Shown: positions 52,134 through 61,707, numbered from the stretch's first letter. The stretch is 64,000 bases of DNA from Flavobacterium psychrotrophum (GCF_003403075.1 NZ_CP031557.1:434001-498000); one strand, 5' to 3'. The notes: a model not told the origin generated them from the sequence alone. A program made the numbers and translations.

Positions 52134-53813
52134 ATGGCATTTAAAGATCTTTTTCGTACTAAACCAATAGGCAAAATACTACAACAGGGCGGCGATGGAG
52201 AGCACGGCAGCCTGCACAAAGTATTAACGGTAAGAGATTTGACATTTTTTGGTATTGCAGCCATCATTGGCGGAGGTACATTTAGTGCCATTGGTAATGC
52301 TTGTTTTTCTGGCGGGCCTGCTGTAATATTGCTGTATATAATGTGTGCTGTGGCGTGTGGCTTTACCGCTATGTGCTATGCCGAATTTGCATCGCGAGTG
52401 CCGGTATCGGGCAGTGCTTATACCTATGCTTATGTATCTTTTGGCGAGCTCTTTGCCTGGGTTATTGGCTGGGCGCTTATCATGGAGTATTCTATTGGTA
52501 ACATCTATATTGCCTTCTCCTGGAGCGGTTATTTTACAAACCTGCTCGAAACGTTTCATATCCATTTGCCTGAATGGCTTACCATAAATTATACTGAGGC
52601 ACACCGTAATTTTACAGAGGGCAAGGCTGGAGAAGGCTTTAATGCATGGCAAAACGCACCATTACTGGGCAGCCTTAGAATAATCTTCGACCTGCCCGCG
52701 GTAATAATAAATGTACTGATAACCTACCTTGTATACCGTGGTACTAAAGAGTCTAAAAACTTTAGTAATGCTATGGTGGTTATAAAACTGCTTATCGTGT
52801 TACTGGTAATTGCTGTAGGTGTTTTTTACATAGATATTGATAACTGGACGCCTTTTATGCCTAAGGGCTTTGGCGGTGTTATGGCGGGTGTATCGGCAGT
52901 GTTTTTTGCCTACATAGGTTTTGATGCTGTATCTACCCTTGCAGAAGAATCTAAAGACCCTCAGCGCGACCTGCCAAAGGGGATGATTTATTCGCTGGTT
53001 ATCTGTACAGTACTGTATATTATCCTGGCACTTGTGCTTACCGGTATGGTGCCGTATGAAAAACTGGGAGTAACAGATCCGTTAGCTGAAATATTTGCCC
53101 TTAAAGGTGTAAAATGGATGCTGTTTATTGTTTCTATAGCTGCTGTGGTAGCCATGACAAGCGTTATGCTGGTATTCCAGCTGGGGCAGCCGCGCATCTG
53201 GATGACCATGAGCCGTGACGGACTGATGCCAAAAAAATTCTCATCAATACACCCTAAATTCAAGACCCCAGGATTTGCAACCATAGTTACGGGTATTGTG
53301 GTAGGGTTACCTATCTTTTTTACCGATGAAACCTTTGTGCTCGATTTTACAAGTATAGGTACGTTATTTGCCTTTGTACTGGTATGCGGCGGTGTATTGT
53401 TGCTGTCTCCTCAAAGTGCTGAAGAAGTGGCCGAAGCCAAAACAAAAAGCAAATTCAGAATACCATATATCAATGCCAAGTTTATATTCCCGCTTATTAT
53501 AATTGCTGCCGCAGTAATTGTGCACCTTTCGGTTCCTGATTTCTTTAGCAGTACCTTCGATTTTTCGGGAGATGTAACAGCTAATATTACAATGGTTATC
53601 TTCTTTGTGCTATGTGTAGTTATGGCGGTGCTGGCATTTTTAAAAAACCTTTCGCTTGTACCATTGCTGGGATTAGTGTCTTGCTGTTACCTGCTTACCG
53701 GTATGGCGCTTAGTAACTGGATGTGGTTTGGCGCATGGCTGCTGCTTGGACTGGTGTTCTATTTTGCATACGGCAGAAGCCACAGTAAGCTAAACGTTAA
53801 TAAATCGGTATAA
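52134..53813 (+). CDS. APC family amino acid permease
   Basis: A 559-residue inner membrane transporter with about 14 hydrophobic segments. The first helix has the APC motif FFGIAAIIGGGTFSAIG, and VSAVFFAYIGFDAVSTLAEESKDPQRDLP with GMVPYEKLG mark the cationic amino acid transporter (CAT) subgroup. It probably imports amino acids with protons; the exact substrate is unknown. The mepB-like gene starts with TTG on the base after its stop. Confidence 0.9.
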   Translation: MAFKDLFRTKPIGKILQQGGDGEHGSLHKVLTVRDLTFFGIAAIIGGGTFSAIGNACFSGGPAVILLYIMCAVACGFTAMCYAEFASRVPVSGSAYTYAYVSFGELFAWVIGWALIMEYSIGNIYIAFSWSGYFTNLLETFHIHLPEWLTINYTEAHRNFTEGKAGEGFNAWQNAPLLGSLRIIFDLPAVIINVLITYLVYRGTKESKNFSNAMVVIKLLIVLLVIAVGVFYIDIDNWTPFMPKGFGGVMAGVSAVFFAYIGFDAVSTLAEESKDPQRDLPKGMIYSLVICTVLYIILALVLTGMVPYEKLGVTDPLAEIFALKGVKWMLFIVSIAAVVAMTSVMLVFQLGQPRIWMTMSRDGLMPKKFSSIHPKFKTPGFATIVTGIVVGLPIFFTDETFVLDFTSIGTLFAFVLVCGGVLLLSPQSAEEVAEAKTKSKFRIPYINAKFIFPLIIIAAAVIVHLSVPDFFSSTFDFSGDVTANITMVIFFVLCVVMAVLAFLKNLSLVPLLGLVSCCYLLTGMALSNWMWFGAWLLLGLVFYFAYGRSHSKLNVNKSV

Positions 53814-54308
53814 TTGAGCAGTAACGATAAGCTTGGTTTACAGGTGCTCGAAGACTTAGGTTTAGGTATCAGTGATTTTACTACAGATAAAGAAAGTGCC
53901 GACTATAATGCCGCTTCTTTTAGCCTGAATGGGCTAAACATATTGTACAGGTCGGCTAAAATTACCCCTACTAAAAACGGACAGTTTGTAACGCTGTGGA
54001 AGCGAATAAAAAATGGTACTATTCAGCCATTTGATAATAACGATGCTGTTGATTGTGTTGTTGTTGCTGTTCAGAAAGATGGACAATCAGGACATTTCAT
54101 ATTTTCGGCGGATATTTTGTTCCAACAAAAAATATTCTCGAAAGATAACGTAGAGGGGAAACGAGCTTTCAGGGTATATCCTCCATGGGATGTTCCGCAA
54201 AGCAAACAGGCAGCTAAGACCCAGAAATGGCAACTGGATTTCTATATAGAGATTAAAGACGGAATGTATACCAATCCTGTAAAAGTAAAATCGCTTTTAG
54301 GCTTGTAA
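53814..54308 (+). CDS. MepB family protein
   Basis: A 164-residue soluble protein resembling MepB, which is known from a drug efflux operon of Staphylococcus. Typical segments are YNAASFSLNGLNILYRSAKITPTKNGQFVTLWKR and KRAFRVYPPWDVP. It may bind nucleic acid, but the role is unclear. The start is TTG directly behind the permease stop (TAATTG); no ATG lies near the conserved N-terminus, and the tight junction supports coupling. A terminator follows 113 bases later. Confidence 0.8.
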   Translation: MSSNDKLGLQVLEDLGLGISDFTTDKESADYNAASFSLNGLNILYRSAKITPTKNGQFVTLWKRIKNGTIQPFDNNDAVDCVVVAVQKDGQSGHFIFSADILFQQKIFSKDNVEGKRAFRVYPPWDVPQSKQAAKTQKWQLDFYIEIKDGMYTNPVKVKSLLGL

Positions 54309-54421
54309 TTATCCCAGCCGGAAAGGTTAGTTGTTTTATGCTGTAACCCGAAAATGATATAGTTAAACCCTCTAAGCTTTCAAAGCTGAATTTAGGTTAA
54401 GATGACGTTTTAGATATAACA

Positions 54422-54458
54422 AAAGGCCTGATAAAATTATTCTTATCAGGCCTTTATG
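54422..54458. terminator. Bidirectional terminator
   Basis: A 13-bp stem AAAGGCCTGATAA/TTATCAGGCCTTT (54422-54434 and 54443-54455) between the converging MepB and cupin genes. Confidence 0.8.
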
Positions 54459-54495
54459 TTGATTACTGCAACTTTGAAACTATGAAACTCTGCAA

Positions 54496-55359
54496 CTATT
54501 TCAATAAAGCATTTGTACGTCTTACAGCTTCTTCAGCTTTATAATCCAGCCATGCCTGGCCTTTGCGCTTACGCATCCAGTTATCGTAAATACGGTTAAA
54601 GGTAACGTTAGCTAAGCCCTTAAACAGGTTCTTTGGCCTGCCTGCAAGCGAGCGGAGACTTAACGAAAAGCCCGGTGTTTCATATTTCATATAGTGCCAC
54701 CAGCCTTCGGGCATGTACAGCATTTCGCCGTGCTCCAGGTGGGTAATGTATGGGCGTACTTTTTTAAGCGCAGGAAATTTTTCAAAGTCAGGATTGTCAA
54801 AGTCAATATCTTCATTACAAATCCATGAGTAGGGCAGGCGGTACATATATTTAGTATCCTGCGGATCTACCAGCACGCACTGTTTTCTTCCGCTAAAGTG
54901 AAAGTGCAGTATGTTAGGAAAATCAATGTCATAATGCATAAAAACCTTAGCACCCTCGCCTCCAAAAAATACCAAAGGAAGGCTCTTTATAAGGCGCAGG
55001 CCAAGATCTGGCCACTTCATATCTGCTTTCATAGCAGGAACTTCCTTAAGCAGGTTGAACAAAAATATGCGAAGCTGTGTGGGGCCTTTTTTTAGTATGG
55101 CAATATATTCTGCCATGGTCATGGTAAAGTCGGGTTCGTTTACCTTTTTAGTATGGTCGGTTTTGCGGTTGTCATAAAGAGGTACCATTTTATCGCCGGC
55201 AACCTCCTTTAAAAAATCAAAGTTCCACTTTTCAAAAGCGGGCCAGTCTTCTATCTGGCGTGTTATAACCACGGGTTTTTGTGGTTTGTAATAATTATCT
55301 ATAAACTCCTGTTTGGTAAGTTTTTCAACCCGTTCTATTTGCCTGTAATCAAATCCCAT
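54496..55359 (-). CDS. Cupin-like (JmjC-related) domain protein
   Basis: A 287-residue protein of the cupin_8/JmjC-like group of iron and 2-oxoglutarate-dependent hydroxylases. PVVITRQIEDWPAF (about 29-42) is the family start. Probable iron ligands are H142-Y-D144 (VFMHYDIDFPNILHFHF) and H222 (MPEGWWHYM); K159 may hold the co-substrate. It may hydroxylate a protein or peptide; the target is unknown. The -7 match TACCTTTG (55391-55398, minus) lies about 30 bases before the start. Confidence 0.85.
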   Translation of the reverse strand: MGFDYRQIERVEKLTKQEFIDNYYKPQKPVVITRQIEDWPAFEKWNFDFLKEVAGDKMVPLYDNRKTDHTKKVNEPDFTMTMAEYIAILKKGPTQLRIFLFNLLKEVPAMKADMKWPDLGLRLIKSLPLVFFGGEGAKVFMHYDIDFPNILHFHFSGRKQCVLVDPQDTKYMYRLPYSWICNEDIDFDNPDFEKFPALKKVRPYITHLEHGEMLYMPEGWWHYMKYETPGFSLSLRSLAGRPKNLFKGLANVTFNRIYDNWMRKRKGQAWLDYKAEEAVRRTNALLK

Positions 55360-55820
55360 GATGATGATATACGCTGTCTGTGCGCTCTACCAAAGGTACC
55401 GAAAAATTATATGCAGTAATAAAACTTTTAAATAGTGACGGGTCTATTTATTAACCGTTTTTTTAACCAATGATATCTATAGCTTAATATTGTAAAGTGT
55501 TTAAAATCTATAAGCTAAAGTTGTGTCAGGCTATTTTAGGTGCTGTTTACAAGTAGTTTGGTTTATAAAACACATTGAATTTAACTTATTGCTACCTGTC
55601 AAAAGTGTTTTAGCAGGCATTTTTTTTAACCGGTATTTTGATGTGGATACTATTGTATGGCTGAGGTGTGTAATATGGGTAACCGTAAATAATTACGCAC
55701 TTCCCATTTGTCTGATAGTTTTAGGTAAACGTTTGATTTTTAGTGTGCTTTTTATTTTGGAATAAATATTTTCTTACCTTTAGTAAGTGTTTGATTATCA
55801 ATTTAAAAACCTTACTTATT
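55360..55820. other. Gene-free gap
   Basis: 461 AT-rich bases. Apart from the -7 match for the cupin gene at its left end I see no gene, RNA motif or strong hairpin. An 80-codon open frame at 55523-55765 has no ribosome site or family likeness. Confidence 0.5.
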
Positions 55821-56243
55821 ATGCAATCTAATATTACTACGACCAAAACCCAGGACATTTTCAGGATACTGCTGGGGTTACTGCTATTATTTACAGGCAT
55901 AGGCCATCTTACCTTTGTACGGGAAGATTTTGCTGCACAGGTGCCATCTTGGGTACCGCTGGGTGTAGATACTGTTGTAGTACTTTCGGGTATTGTAGAA
56001 TTAACCCTTGGCTTTTCGCTCGTAGCACTGGGCAGGTATAAAGTTTGGGTAGGGTGGGTAACAACGGTCTTTTTTATCGCCATCTTTCCGGGAAACTATA
56101 CCCAGTACATAAACCATACCGATGCTTTTGGGCTTAATACCGATAACCTGAGATTAATAAGGCTGTTCCTGCATCCTATTTTAATTATCTGGCCGCTGTG
56201 GAGTACCGGCGCGTGGAAGGCTGCATTTGGAAGAAAAGCTTAG
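55821..56243 (+). CDS. DoxX-like membrane protein
   Basis: A 140-residue protein with four membrane helices (about 14-32, 52-70, 76-96, 110-132), in keeping with the DoxX/DoxD-like family. Motifs include LLLLFTGIGHLTFVREDFAAQVPSWVP, where GxxHF-like residues are conserved. The function of this subgroup is unknown. The ATG at 55821 is chosen since the 26 residues before it are rich in Phe and Cys and do not resemble the family. Confidence 0.8.
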   Translation: MQSNITTTKTQDIFRILLGLLLLFTGIGHLTFVREDFAAQVPSWVPLGVDTVVVLSGIVELTLGFSLVALGRYKVWVGWVTTVFFIAIFPGNYTQYINHTDAFGLNTDNLRLIRLFLHPILIIWPLWSTGAWKAAFGRKA

Positions 56244-56246
56244 TTA

Positions 56247-56417
56247 ACGTGAGTTCGAGTTAAGGTGCTATTTTTCTTTTCAAAACCTACAAGGTTACAA
56301 AAACCTTGCAGGTTAGCACAGATTCGATTATTTAGGGTTCCTGCAAGGTCTTCAAGACCTTGTAGGTATAAATTTAAAGGTTAAATATCTTATGATTCGC
56401 TTAAATCGAACTCACGT
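56247..56417. mobile_element. MITE-like nested inverted repeat element
   Basis: A 171-base non-coding unit bounded by 18-base inverted ends (56247-56264 and 56400-56417; 17 of 18 match, ACGTGAGTTCGA...). Inside are two further arm pairs: ACCTACAAGGT with ACCTTGTAGGT (56285-56295, 56357-56367) and ACCTTGCAGG with CCTGCAAGGT (56303-56312, 56340-56349). It would fold into a long cruciform. No transposase is present and no target-site duplication is certain. Confidence 0.55.
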
Positions 56418-56449
56418 CAGTCAGTATACTTAGTAATATAAAGCATTCC

Positions 56450-56560
56450 CTTTAGGTACATTTCTAAAGATCAGGCAAAGGCATGAAGGCGCAAAGTTTT
56501 CTGTAACTGTTAGATAATTTATTAAGCTTTGAGGATCTGCCCCTTTGCGAGAAATATTTT
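56450..56560. repeat. TTTGCG-type intergenic repeat tract
   Basis: A degenerate tract with AGGCGCAAAGTTTTCTGTAAC and CCCCTTTGCGAGAAATA. The same kind of sequence appears near 25950-26060 and 54470-54490. It is not coding. Confidence 0.4.
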
Positions 56561-56615
56561 TGGATTGAATGAGAATTAAATAATAGAAATAAAAAATGTC
56601 GTGTTTTGCACAGTA

Positions 56616-56712
56616 GAGATTTCTCCTTCGTCGAAATGGAAGGGCGTTGTGTTCCATTTCGACCGCAGCCTGCCTGCCGGCAGAGGCAGGCGCAGCGAAG
56701 TGGAGAAATCTC
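56616..56712. repeat. Structured palindromic repeat
   Basis: Outer arms GAGATTTCTCC/GGAGAAATCTC (56616-56626 and 56702-56712), inner arms TCGAAATGGAA/TTCCATTTCGA (56631-56641 and 56652-56662), and a third pair CCTGCC/GGCAGG (56669-56674 and 56685-56690). It resembles dispersed repeats of this genus. Confidence 0.6.
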
Positions 56713-56751
56713 AGAGTTATTATGACAATAAATTATTCCTATTACTTAGTG

Positions 56752-56801
56752 AAAATAAAAAAACTGTTCGGCAAACAAATAGCTTGTTTACAGAACAGTT
56801 T
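56752..56801 (-). terminator. CsbD gene terminator
   Basis: A 9-bp stem AAACTGTTC/GAACAGTTT (56761-56769 and 56793-56801) with a run of T on the minus strand, 39 bases beyond the CsbD stop. Confidence 0.7.
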
Positions 56802-56839
56802 CCGAATGTGGTTATGGCCCGTTGAGGGAAAGGGTTCAG

Positions 56840-57022
56840 CTATTGAAAAAGAGACATAATTTCTTTTTTCGCTTTGCCCAGCTTCTGCTCAAGGCGTCCC
56901 CACATTTCATCGTCTTTACCTTCTTCGTATTTTAAATCGTCATCGGTAAGTTCGGCATATTTTTGTTTGAGTTTTCCTTTAAACTCATCCCAGCCACCTT
57001 TAATTTCGGTTGAATTCGGCAT
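56840..57022 (-). CDS. CsbD family stress protein
   Basis: A 60-residue hydrophilic helical protein of the CsbD family: [20 protein letters not shown] opens it, and [20 protein letters not shown] follows. Relatives are induced by general stress, but the molecular role is unknown. It is a single gene with a repeat-filled gap downstream and heme A synthase upstream on the same strand. Confidence 0.9.
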   Translation of the reverse strand: MPNSTEIKGGWDEFKGKLKQKYAELTDDDLKYEEGKDDEMWGRLEQKLGKAKKEIMSLFQ

Positions 57023-57114
57023 ATCTTTTTGTTATTAGGTTATTTTCAGTATTGTAAAATTACACCCTGAAATCCTAATTTGATGGTAAAGGAATGATAA
57101 TGGTTTGCTAAAGT

Positions 57115-58152
57115 TTAGGCTTGCTGTGCAACACTCCTTCTGCTTTCCAGTATCATATAATACTGCGTTCCAAACAGCAGCGAAGCCGTTACCACATGGA
57201 TACTTTGCGAGGCAAAAGGGAAGTCAAAGTTATACATGGCAATGCCACTGGCAATCTCTACAAGCAGCAGGCATAAGACCCATGATGTTTTTGCATAGCC
57301 AAGCCCTTTTTGCTTGTTCATGATAAACAGCCAGATATTCATACCTAACACGGCGATAGAAAATGAGCGGTGAATGTAGAAATTAATTATAGGATCCTGC
57401 ATTACCAGGTGAATGTTTTCATGCCCCAGAAGCTTTACCTGCTCGTCTACAAACTGGCGCACCTCTGTACCCAGTACTACCTGTATCAATGTAAACACAA
57501 GCGTAACCCATAATAGCTTTTTAAAGAAACCATCGTGTTTATAAAAGGCTTCGGTATGGGTTAGTTCTTTTGCCTTATCAAGTATATTGAGTATTACCCC
57601 AACAATAATAAGTGCCACAACCATATGCACGGTTATTTTTACGGGATTTAAAACGCTGTATACCACCGTAGCACCAAGCCAGGCCTGAAAGCCCATTAAA
57701 AAGACGGCTAGCCAGGATAGTAATATGATGGACGATTTTGTCTTACCAAAAGAGAATGATGCAAATGCCATAAACAACACAGCCAGCCCTGCCAGTGCCC
57801 CGGTAAGCCTATTGATATATTCTACCCAGGTATGTACAGGGTTAAACTCGGCATAATCGTGTTTGGTATAATGCTCCCAGTTGGCTTCGTTATAATCGGC
57901 AGCGGTTGTAAAGGTTTCCCGCGCCACCCATAGCTTTTCATCATGAATGATAACCTGTCCGCGCTTAAATTCACGGTTGGGCGTAAACTGTAGTTCCTTA
58001 ATATCAGTAGGGGGAATGTAATATCCAAAGCACTTGGGCCAGTCAGGGCAACCCATTCCTGAGCCTGTCATCCGTACCAGCGCACCGGCTACTATTACTA
58101 AATAAACTAGTATTAAGGCTATTCTTGTTATGCGGGGAAAGTACCGTTTCAT
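57115..58152 (-). CDS. ctaA: Heme A synthase (COX15/CtaA)
   Basis: A 345-residue membrane enzyme that oxidises heme O to heme A for the aa3 oxidase. About eight membrane segments are seen. The N-terminus has LVRMTGSGMGCPDWPKCFGYYIPPT with the family's Cys pair, and a conserved His lies in VHTWVEYINRLTGALAGL, in FVHMVVALIIV-type and FYIHRSFSI helices. No cox operon is nearby. It is a single gene. Confidence 0.92.
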   Translation of the reverse strand: MKRYFPRITRIALILVYLVIVAGALVRMTGSGMGCPDWPKCFGYYIPPTDIKELQFTPNREFKRGQVIIHDEKLWVARETFTTAADYNEANWEHYTKHDYAEFNPVHTWVEYINRLTGALAGLAVLFMAFASFSFGKTKSSIILLSWLAVFLMGFQAWLGATVVYSVLNPVKITVHMVVALIIVGVILNILDKAKELTHTEAFYKHDGFFKKLLWVTLVFTLIQVVLGTEVRQFVDEQVKLLGHENIHLVMQDPIINFYIHRSFSIAVLGMNIWLFIMNKQKGLGYAKTSWVLCLLLVEIASGIAMYNFDFPFASQSIHVVTASLLFGTQYYMILESRRSVAQQA

Positions 58153-58236
58153 TTTTTATTTAATTTGGCGCAAGGTCTTACTAACCCTATGCCTATTCTA
58201 TGATAAAAGTCATTTTGTAATCATCAGTTACAAGGT

Positions 58237-58317
58237 TTTGTCATTCCGACGATAGGAGGAATCCCGATTGAAATTTGAGATTCTTCCACTCCGCTGCGCT
58301 ACGTTCAGAATGACAAA
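58237..58317. repeat. REP-like intergenic repeat
   Basis: TTTGTCATTC/GAATGACAAA arms (58237-58246 and 58308-58317) enclose an inner GGAGGAATC / GATTCTTCC pair. The motif is akin to the element at 43610-43682. It lies between the CCA gene end and heme A synthase. Confidence 0.6.
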
Positions 58318-58358
58318 GCGCAAACAACGTCAAGAAACAATAAACACAAAACAACAAA

Positions 58359-59786
58359 CTAAGCTGGCTGAAGGCCAAGCTTAAGTGCCCGTACCATCAT
58401 AAAATCATGGGCTGCCTGGTACTCGTTTGGTATTTCGCCTTCCAGTATCGCTTCTTTAATGGCTTCTTTTAAAATCCCAATTTCTCGTGAAGGCTTGATA
58501 TTGAATATCTCCATGATCTCTTCGCCGGTAATGGGCGGCTGAAAATTGCGTACATGGTCGCGCTCCTCAACCTCTACAATCTTTTGGCGGACGATCTTAA
58601 AGTTATTGTGGTATTTTTTAAACTTGTTAGGGTTCTTGGTGGTAATGTCAGCTTCACAAAGCGTCATCAGGCTGTCAATGTCCTCACCGGCATCAAACAC
58701 CAGCCTGCGCACGGCACTGTCTGTCACAATATCCTGTGCCAGTACAATAGGTCGGGAGCTAAGCATCACCATTTTAGATACAAACTTCATTTTTTGGTTC
58801 AGCGGCATGTGCAGGCGTTCAAACAGTTTTTTGACCATCTTTCCACCCAAAAACTCATGCCCGTGAAACGTCCATCCCTGTTTTTTATGGAAGCGCTTTG
58901 TAGGCGCTTTGCCTATGTCGTGTAATAATGCCGACCAACGCAGCCATACATCATCTGTGTTTGGGGCAATGTTATCTACTACCTCAAGCGTATGGAAAAA
59001 ATTGTCCTTATGCGTTTGGCCTTCCACCTCTTCAACACCTTGTAATGCTGTAAGTTCAGGTAAGATGATGTGTAATAATCCGGTTTGGTGTAGCAGTTTA
59101 AATCCAACCGACGGCACCGGGGTAGACAGTATCTTGTTAAGCTCGTCTACAATGCGCTCGCCGGTAATTATCTTTATGCGTTCTTTATTTCTGCTTATGG
59201 CCTCTAGCGATTCAGCTTCAATGGTAAAGCCCAGCTGTGTGGCAAAGCGTATGGCGCGCATCATGCGTAGCGGGTCATCACTATATGTAATATCCGGATC
59301 TAAAGGTGTACGGATGATTTTGTTTTTAAGGTCTTCAACGCCATTAAACGGGTCTACCAGTGCGCCAAAGTTATCTTTGCCCAGTGATAGTGCCAGTGCA
59401 TTAATGGTAAAATCGCGACGATTTTGGTCATCTTCAAGCGTGCCGGTTTCCACCAGTGGGTTACGGCTGTCTGCACGGTAACTCTCTTTACGTGCGCCAA
59501 CAAACTCTATATCTATATCTTCATAACGCAGCATGGCGGTGCCATAGGTTTTAAAAACCTGTACTTTTGGCTTATGTTTTATGAGCGAAGACACTTTTTG
59601 GGCAAGGTCTATACCGCTGCCCACGGCTACAATATCAATGTCTTTTTTAAAATCGCGCTGCAATAAAAAATCACGCACAAAACCACCTATTACGTAGCTG
59701 TCTACGCTAAGGTTAGCGGCAGCTTCGGCAGTAATTTCAAAAATTTTATTAGTAAGTGCTTCTTTGTATGAAGTGTTGTTTTCCAT
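58359..59786 (-). CDS. CCA tRNA nucleotidyltransferase / HD-domain enzyme
   Basis: A 475-residue protein. The N-terminal nucleotidyltransferase head has VIGGFVRDFLLQRDFKKDIDIVAVG with the two catalytic Asp residues; next comes FTINALALSL and the RNA-binding region DPLRMMRAIRFATQLGF. An HD phosphohydrolase domain follows (LLHDIGKAPT). This is the tRNA CCA-adding or poly(A) polymerase-like family with an HD domain; the CCA-adding role is most likely. Its ATG overlaps the TsaC stop by one base (TAATG). Confidence 0.92.
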   Translation of the reverse strand: MENNTSYKEALTNKIFEITAEAAANLSVDSYVIGGFVRDFLLQRDFKKDIDIVAVGSGIDLAQKVSSLIKHKPKVQVFKTYGTAMLRYEDIDIEFVGARKESYRADSRNPLVETGTLEDDQNRRDFTINALALSLGKDNFGALVDPFNGVEDLKNKIIRTPLDPDITYSDDPLRMMRAIRFATQLGFTIEAESLEAISRNKERIKIITGERIVDELNKILSTPVPSVGFKLLHQTGLLHIILPELTALQGVEEVEGQTHKDNFFHTLEVVDNIAPNTDDVWLRWSALLHDIGKAPTKRFHKKQGWTFHGHEFLGGKMVKKLFERLHMPLNQKMKFVSKMVMLSSRPIVLAQDIVTDSAVRRLVFDAGEDIDSLMTLCEADITTKNPNKFKKYHNNFKIVRQKIVEVEERDHVRNFQPPITGEEIMEIFNIKPSREIGILKEAIKEAILEGEIPNEYQAAHDFMMVRALKLGLQPA

Positions 59787-60361
59787 TATCGTATCACTTT
59801 TACTGTCATATCGTTGCCCAGCTTGATGATGGACGACGGTATGGCGGCAATTTTTTCGTGGTGCAAATTTACGATATAGTCTACACCGTCCAAAATATGA
59901 TGGTCAATTTCTTTAAAACGGGTAGGGGTAGGCATCCCGCTGATGTTAGCCGATGTAGAAACCAAAGGTTTTTTCATGCGTTCCATCAACTTAAAGCAAA
60001 AAGGCTCCTTAACCAGGCGAACCCCCAGGGTTTTATCTGGTGCAATAAGGTTAGGTGCCACATTACGCGGATTGTCTAATATTAGTGTAGTAGGCTTTTC
60101 GGCAAGATCAAGTATTTGCCAGGCCGTTTCAGGTATATTATTAAAAACCTGGTACATCATACGGTCGCTGTTCATTAGCACGATCATGCTCTTGCTTTCT
60201 TCGCGTTGCTTAAGCTCGTATATTTTCTTTATGGCTTCAGGGTTGGTTGCGTCGCAGCCTATCCCCCAAACGGTATCGGTAGGGTAAAGAACAATACCGC
60301 CGTTCTTTATAGCTTCGTAAGCGTTGTGTACTTCCTGGTTTATGAGGTCTTGCTCACTCAT
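59786..60361 (-). CDS. tsaC: L-threonylcarbamoyladenylate synthase
   Basis: A 191-residue Sua5/YrdC enzyme that makes threonylcarbamoyl-AMP for t6A37 of tRNA. Motifs: LYPTDTVWGIGCDATNP, KQREESKSMIVLM, and VSTSANISG. The start is uncertain among in-frame ATGs at 60385, 60367 and 60361; 60361 is taken as it gives a compact start, and the -7 match at 60403-60410 (TAATTTTG, minus) lies too near 60385 for a normal leader. It is coupled with the CCA enzyme gene, so two tRNA maturation steps share a message. Confidence 0.92.
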   Translation of the reverse strand: MSEQDLINQEVHNAYEAIKNGGIVLYPTDTVWGIGCDATNPEAIKKIYELKQREESKSMIVLMNSDRMMYQVFNNIPETAWQILDLAEKPTTLILDNPRNVAPNLIAPDKTLGVRLVKEPFCFKLMERMKKPLVSTSANISGMPTPTRFKEIDHHILDGVDYIVNLHHEKIAAIPSSIIKLGNDMTVKVIR

Positions 60362-60573
60362 GTTCATTCTGTCTAATGGATGCATGACATTCTATTTTAA
60401 GGCAAAATTACTTCTTTTTAAATTGGGAATAAAGCGAATAGTGTATACTTTGAAGTATTGTAATATAAAACTGTTCAAGGCCGCTACAATTGTCTTTACT
60501 TCATCTTGTGTAGGTACAAGGCTTTTTAACAGCTTTAAGATCGCTGTTTACTGCAATTTACACCGGGTTTTGC

Positions 60574-61707
60574 TTATTGTTTTGCAGTTATTTTATTTTC
60601 AACAAGCATATAACGTTTCTGTTCTTGTTCGTTAAAAGCTTCAACACGCAATAGATCTTCGTTAACCGTGATTATTAACTCAGTTATCCCGGATATTGGT
60701 TCATTGCTAACATCTTCCCAAACATGTTTTAATGTTTTCATGTCTCTCCCCATTTTCTTACCATGCACTAATACCATTGGCACGCTCAGTTTGCCTTTAA
60801 ATTTAAGCTCTAACTGACGGTTCTTAAAATCAAGGGCAGCTTCTAAAAACTGGTACTCAAATGATGCCTTTTTATTTAGTGCATTATCTTGTGGTAAAAT
60901 AATGCCGGAAGGAAAAATAAAGGTTTCTTTTTCAGGGGCATTGCCTTTTATTTGTAAGATGCGCATCTTATCGATGGTTTCTTCTACCCCATTTGTGAAA
61001 ACACCCGAAGTGCGGAAAAAATTTTTTAGTTTTCGTGATGCTTTTTGCTCGTCCTTGTCCTTTAAAAAAGTAGTATAAATGGCATCTTTTACATTTACGT
61101 TTTTTTCTCTGAATATTGCTATCAGTTCTTTTACAGAATCTTCTTTAGGATACGGAAGCTTCAACTTCATTGCTTTATTTACAGCATCTGTAAATACGTG
61201 CACAGGTGTTTTCCCCTTAACGTCTTCTAGCATTATGTTTAATGTATTAGCTATTACCTGAGCGTCATCGAGGTTTATAATAATTATGGCTTCATCAAAA
61301 TATTCTTTTTTGGTATATTTTAAATTCTCCGGCGAAAAATAAGGAATGTAGGCTCTTATTGGTAATTTATAATCAGCTAAATATTGCTGTGTTAAAATTC
61401 CCCTGGATATTTTTCCTGCCTGCGCAAAGTTCATACTTATACTGTCGGTGTTTGGCAATAAAGCAGTGTAGGGTGAGCGGCTTATTATTGAAAATGAATA
61501 AAAACCGGCATCACTTTTACTGCTCTTAGAAAATTGGAAATCATAAATAAAGGCTTTACCAAAGGCTGACTCAATCCAGTTTTTAATTACGGGCATGTTT
61601 GTAGGATAATTGTCTCCCGGTGTAATGTTCATTGCCACTGTTAGCCTGCTTTGGGCTAATATTGGGAATGAGCACATTAGTAGTAATATGAGCCTGAATT
61701 TTAGCAT
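60574..61707 (-). CDS. Hypothetical exported protein, 377 aa
   Basis: A 377-residue protein with a signal peptide (1-18, ending ILAQ). The mature part is a mixed alpha/beta protein with no motif I know; it contains MNFAQAGKISRGI, YFDEAIIIINLDDAQ and a late NRQLELKFKGKL stretch. Its ATG overlaps the stop of the aminotransferase gene by one base (TAATG), so the two are translated together although an exported protein is an odd partner for a sugar aminotransferase. It may belong to surface glycan export, but that is a guess. Confidence 0.6.
   Translation of the reverse strand: MLKFRLILLLMCSFPILAQSRLTVAMNITPGDNYPTNMPVIKNWIESAFGKAFIYDFQFSKSSKSDAGFYSFSIISRSPYTALLPNTDSISMNFAQAGKISRGILTQQYLADYKLPIRAYIPYFSPENLKYTKKEYFDEAIIIINLDDAQVIANTLNIMLEDVKGKTPVHVFTDAVNKAMKLKLPYPKEDSVKELIAIFREKNVNVKDAIYTTFLKDKDEQKASRKLKNFFRTSGVFTNGVEETIDKMRILQIKGNAPEKETFIFPSGIILPQDNALNKKASFEYQFLEAALDFKNRQLELKFKGKLSVPMVLVHGKKMGRDMKTLKHVWEDVSNEPISGITELIITVNEDLLRVEAFNEQEQKRYMLVENKITAKQ

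Noticed and set aside
55523..55765. 80-codon plus-strand frame in the gap after the cupin gene
   Set aside because: No promoter, ribosome site, signal or family; chance frame in AT-rich DNA.
56247..56417. CRISPR-like array
   Set aside because: The repeats are inverted arms of one unit, not direct repeats with equal spacers, and no cas gene is near.
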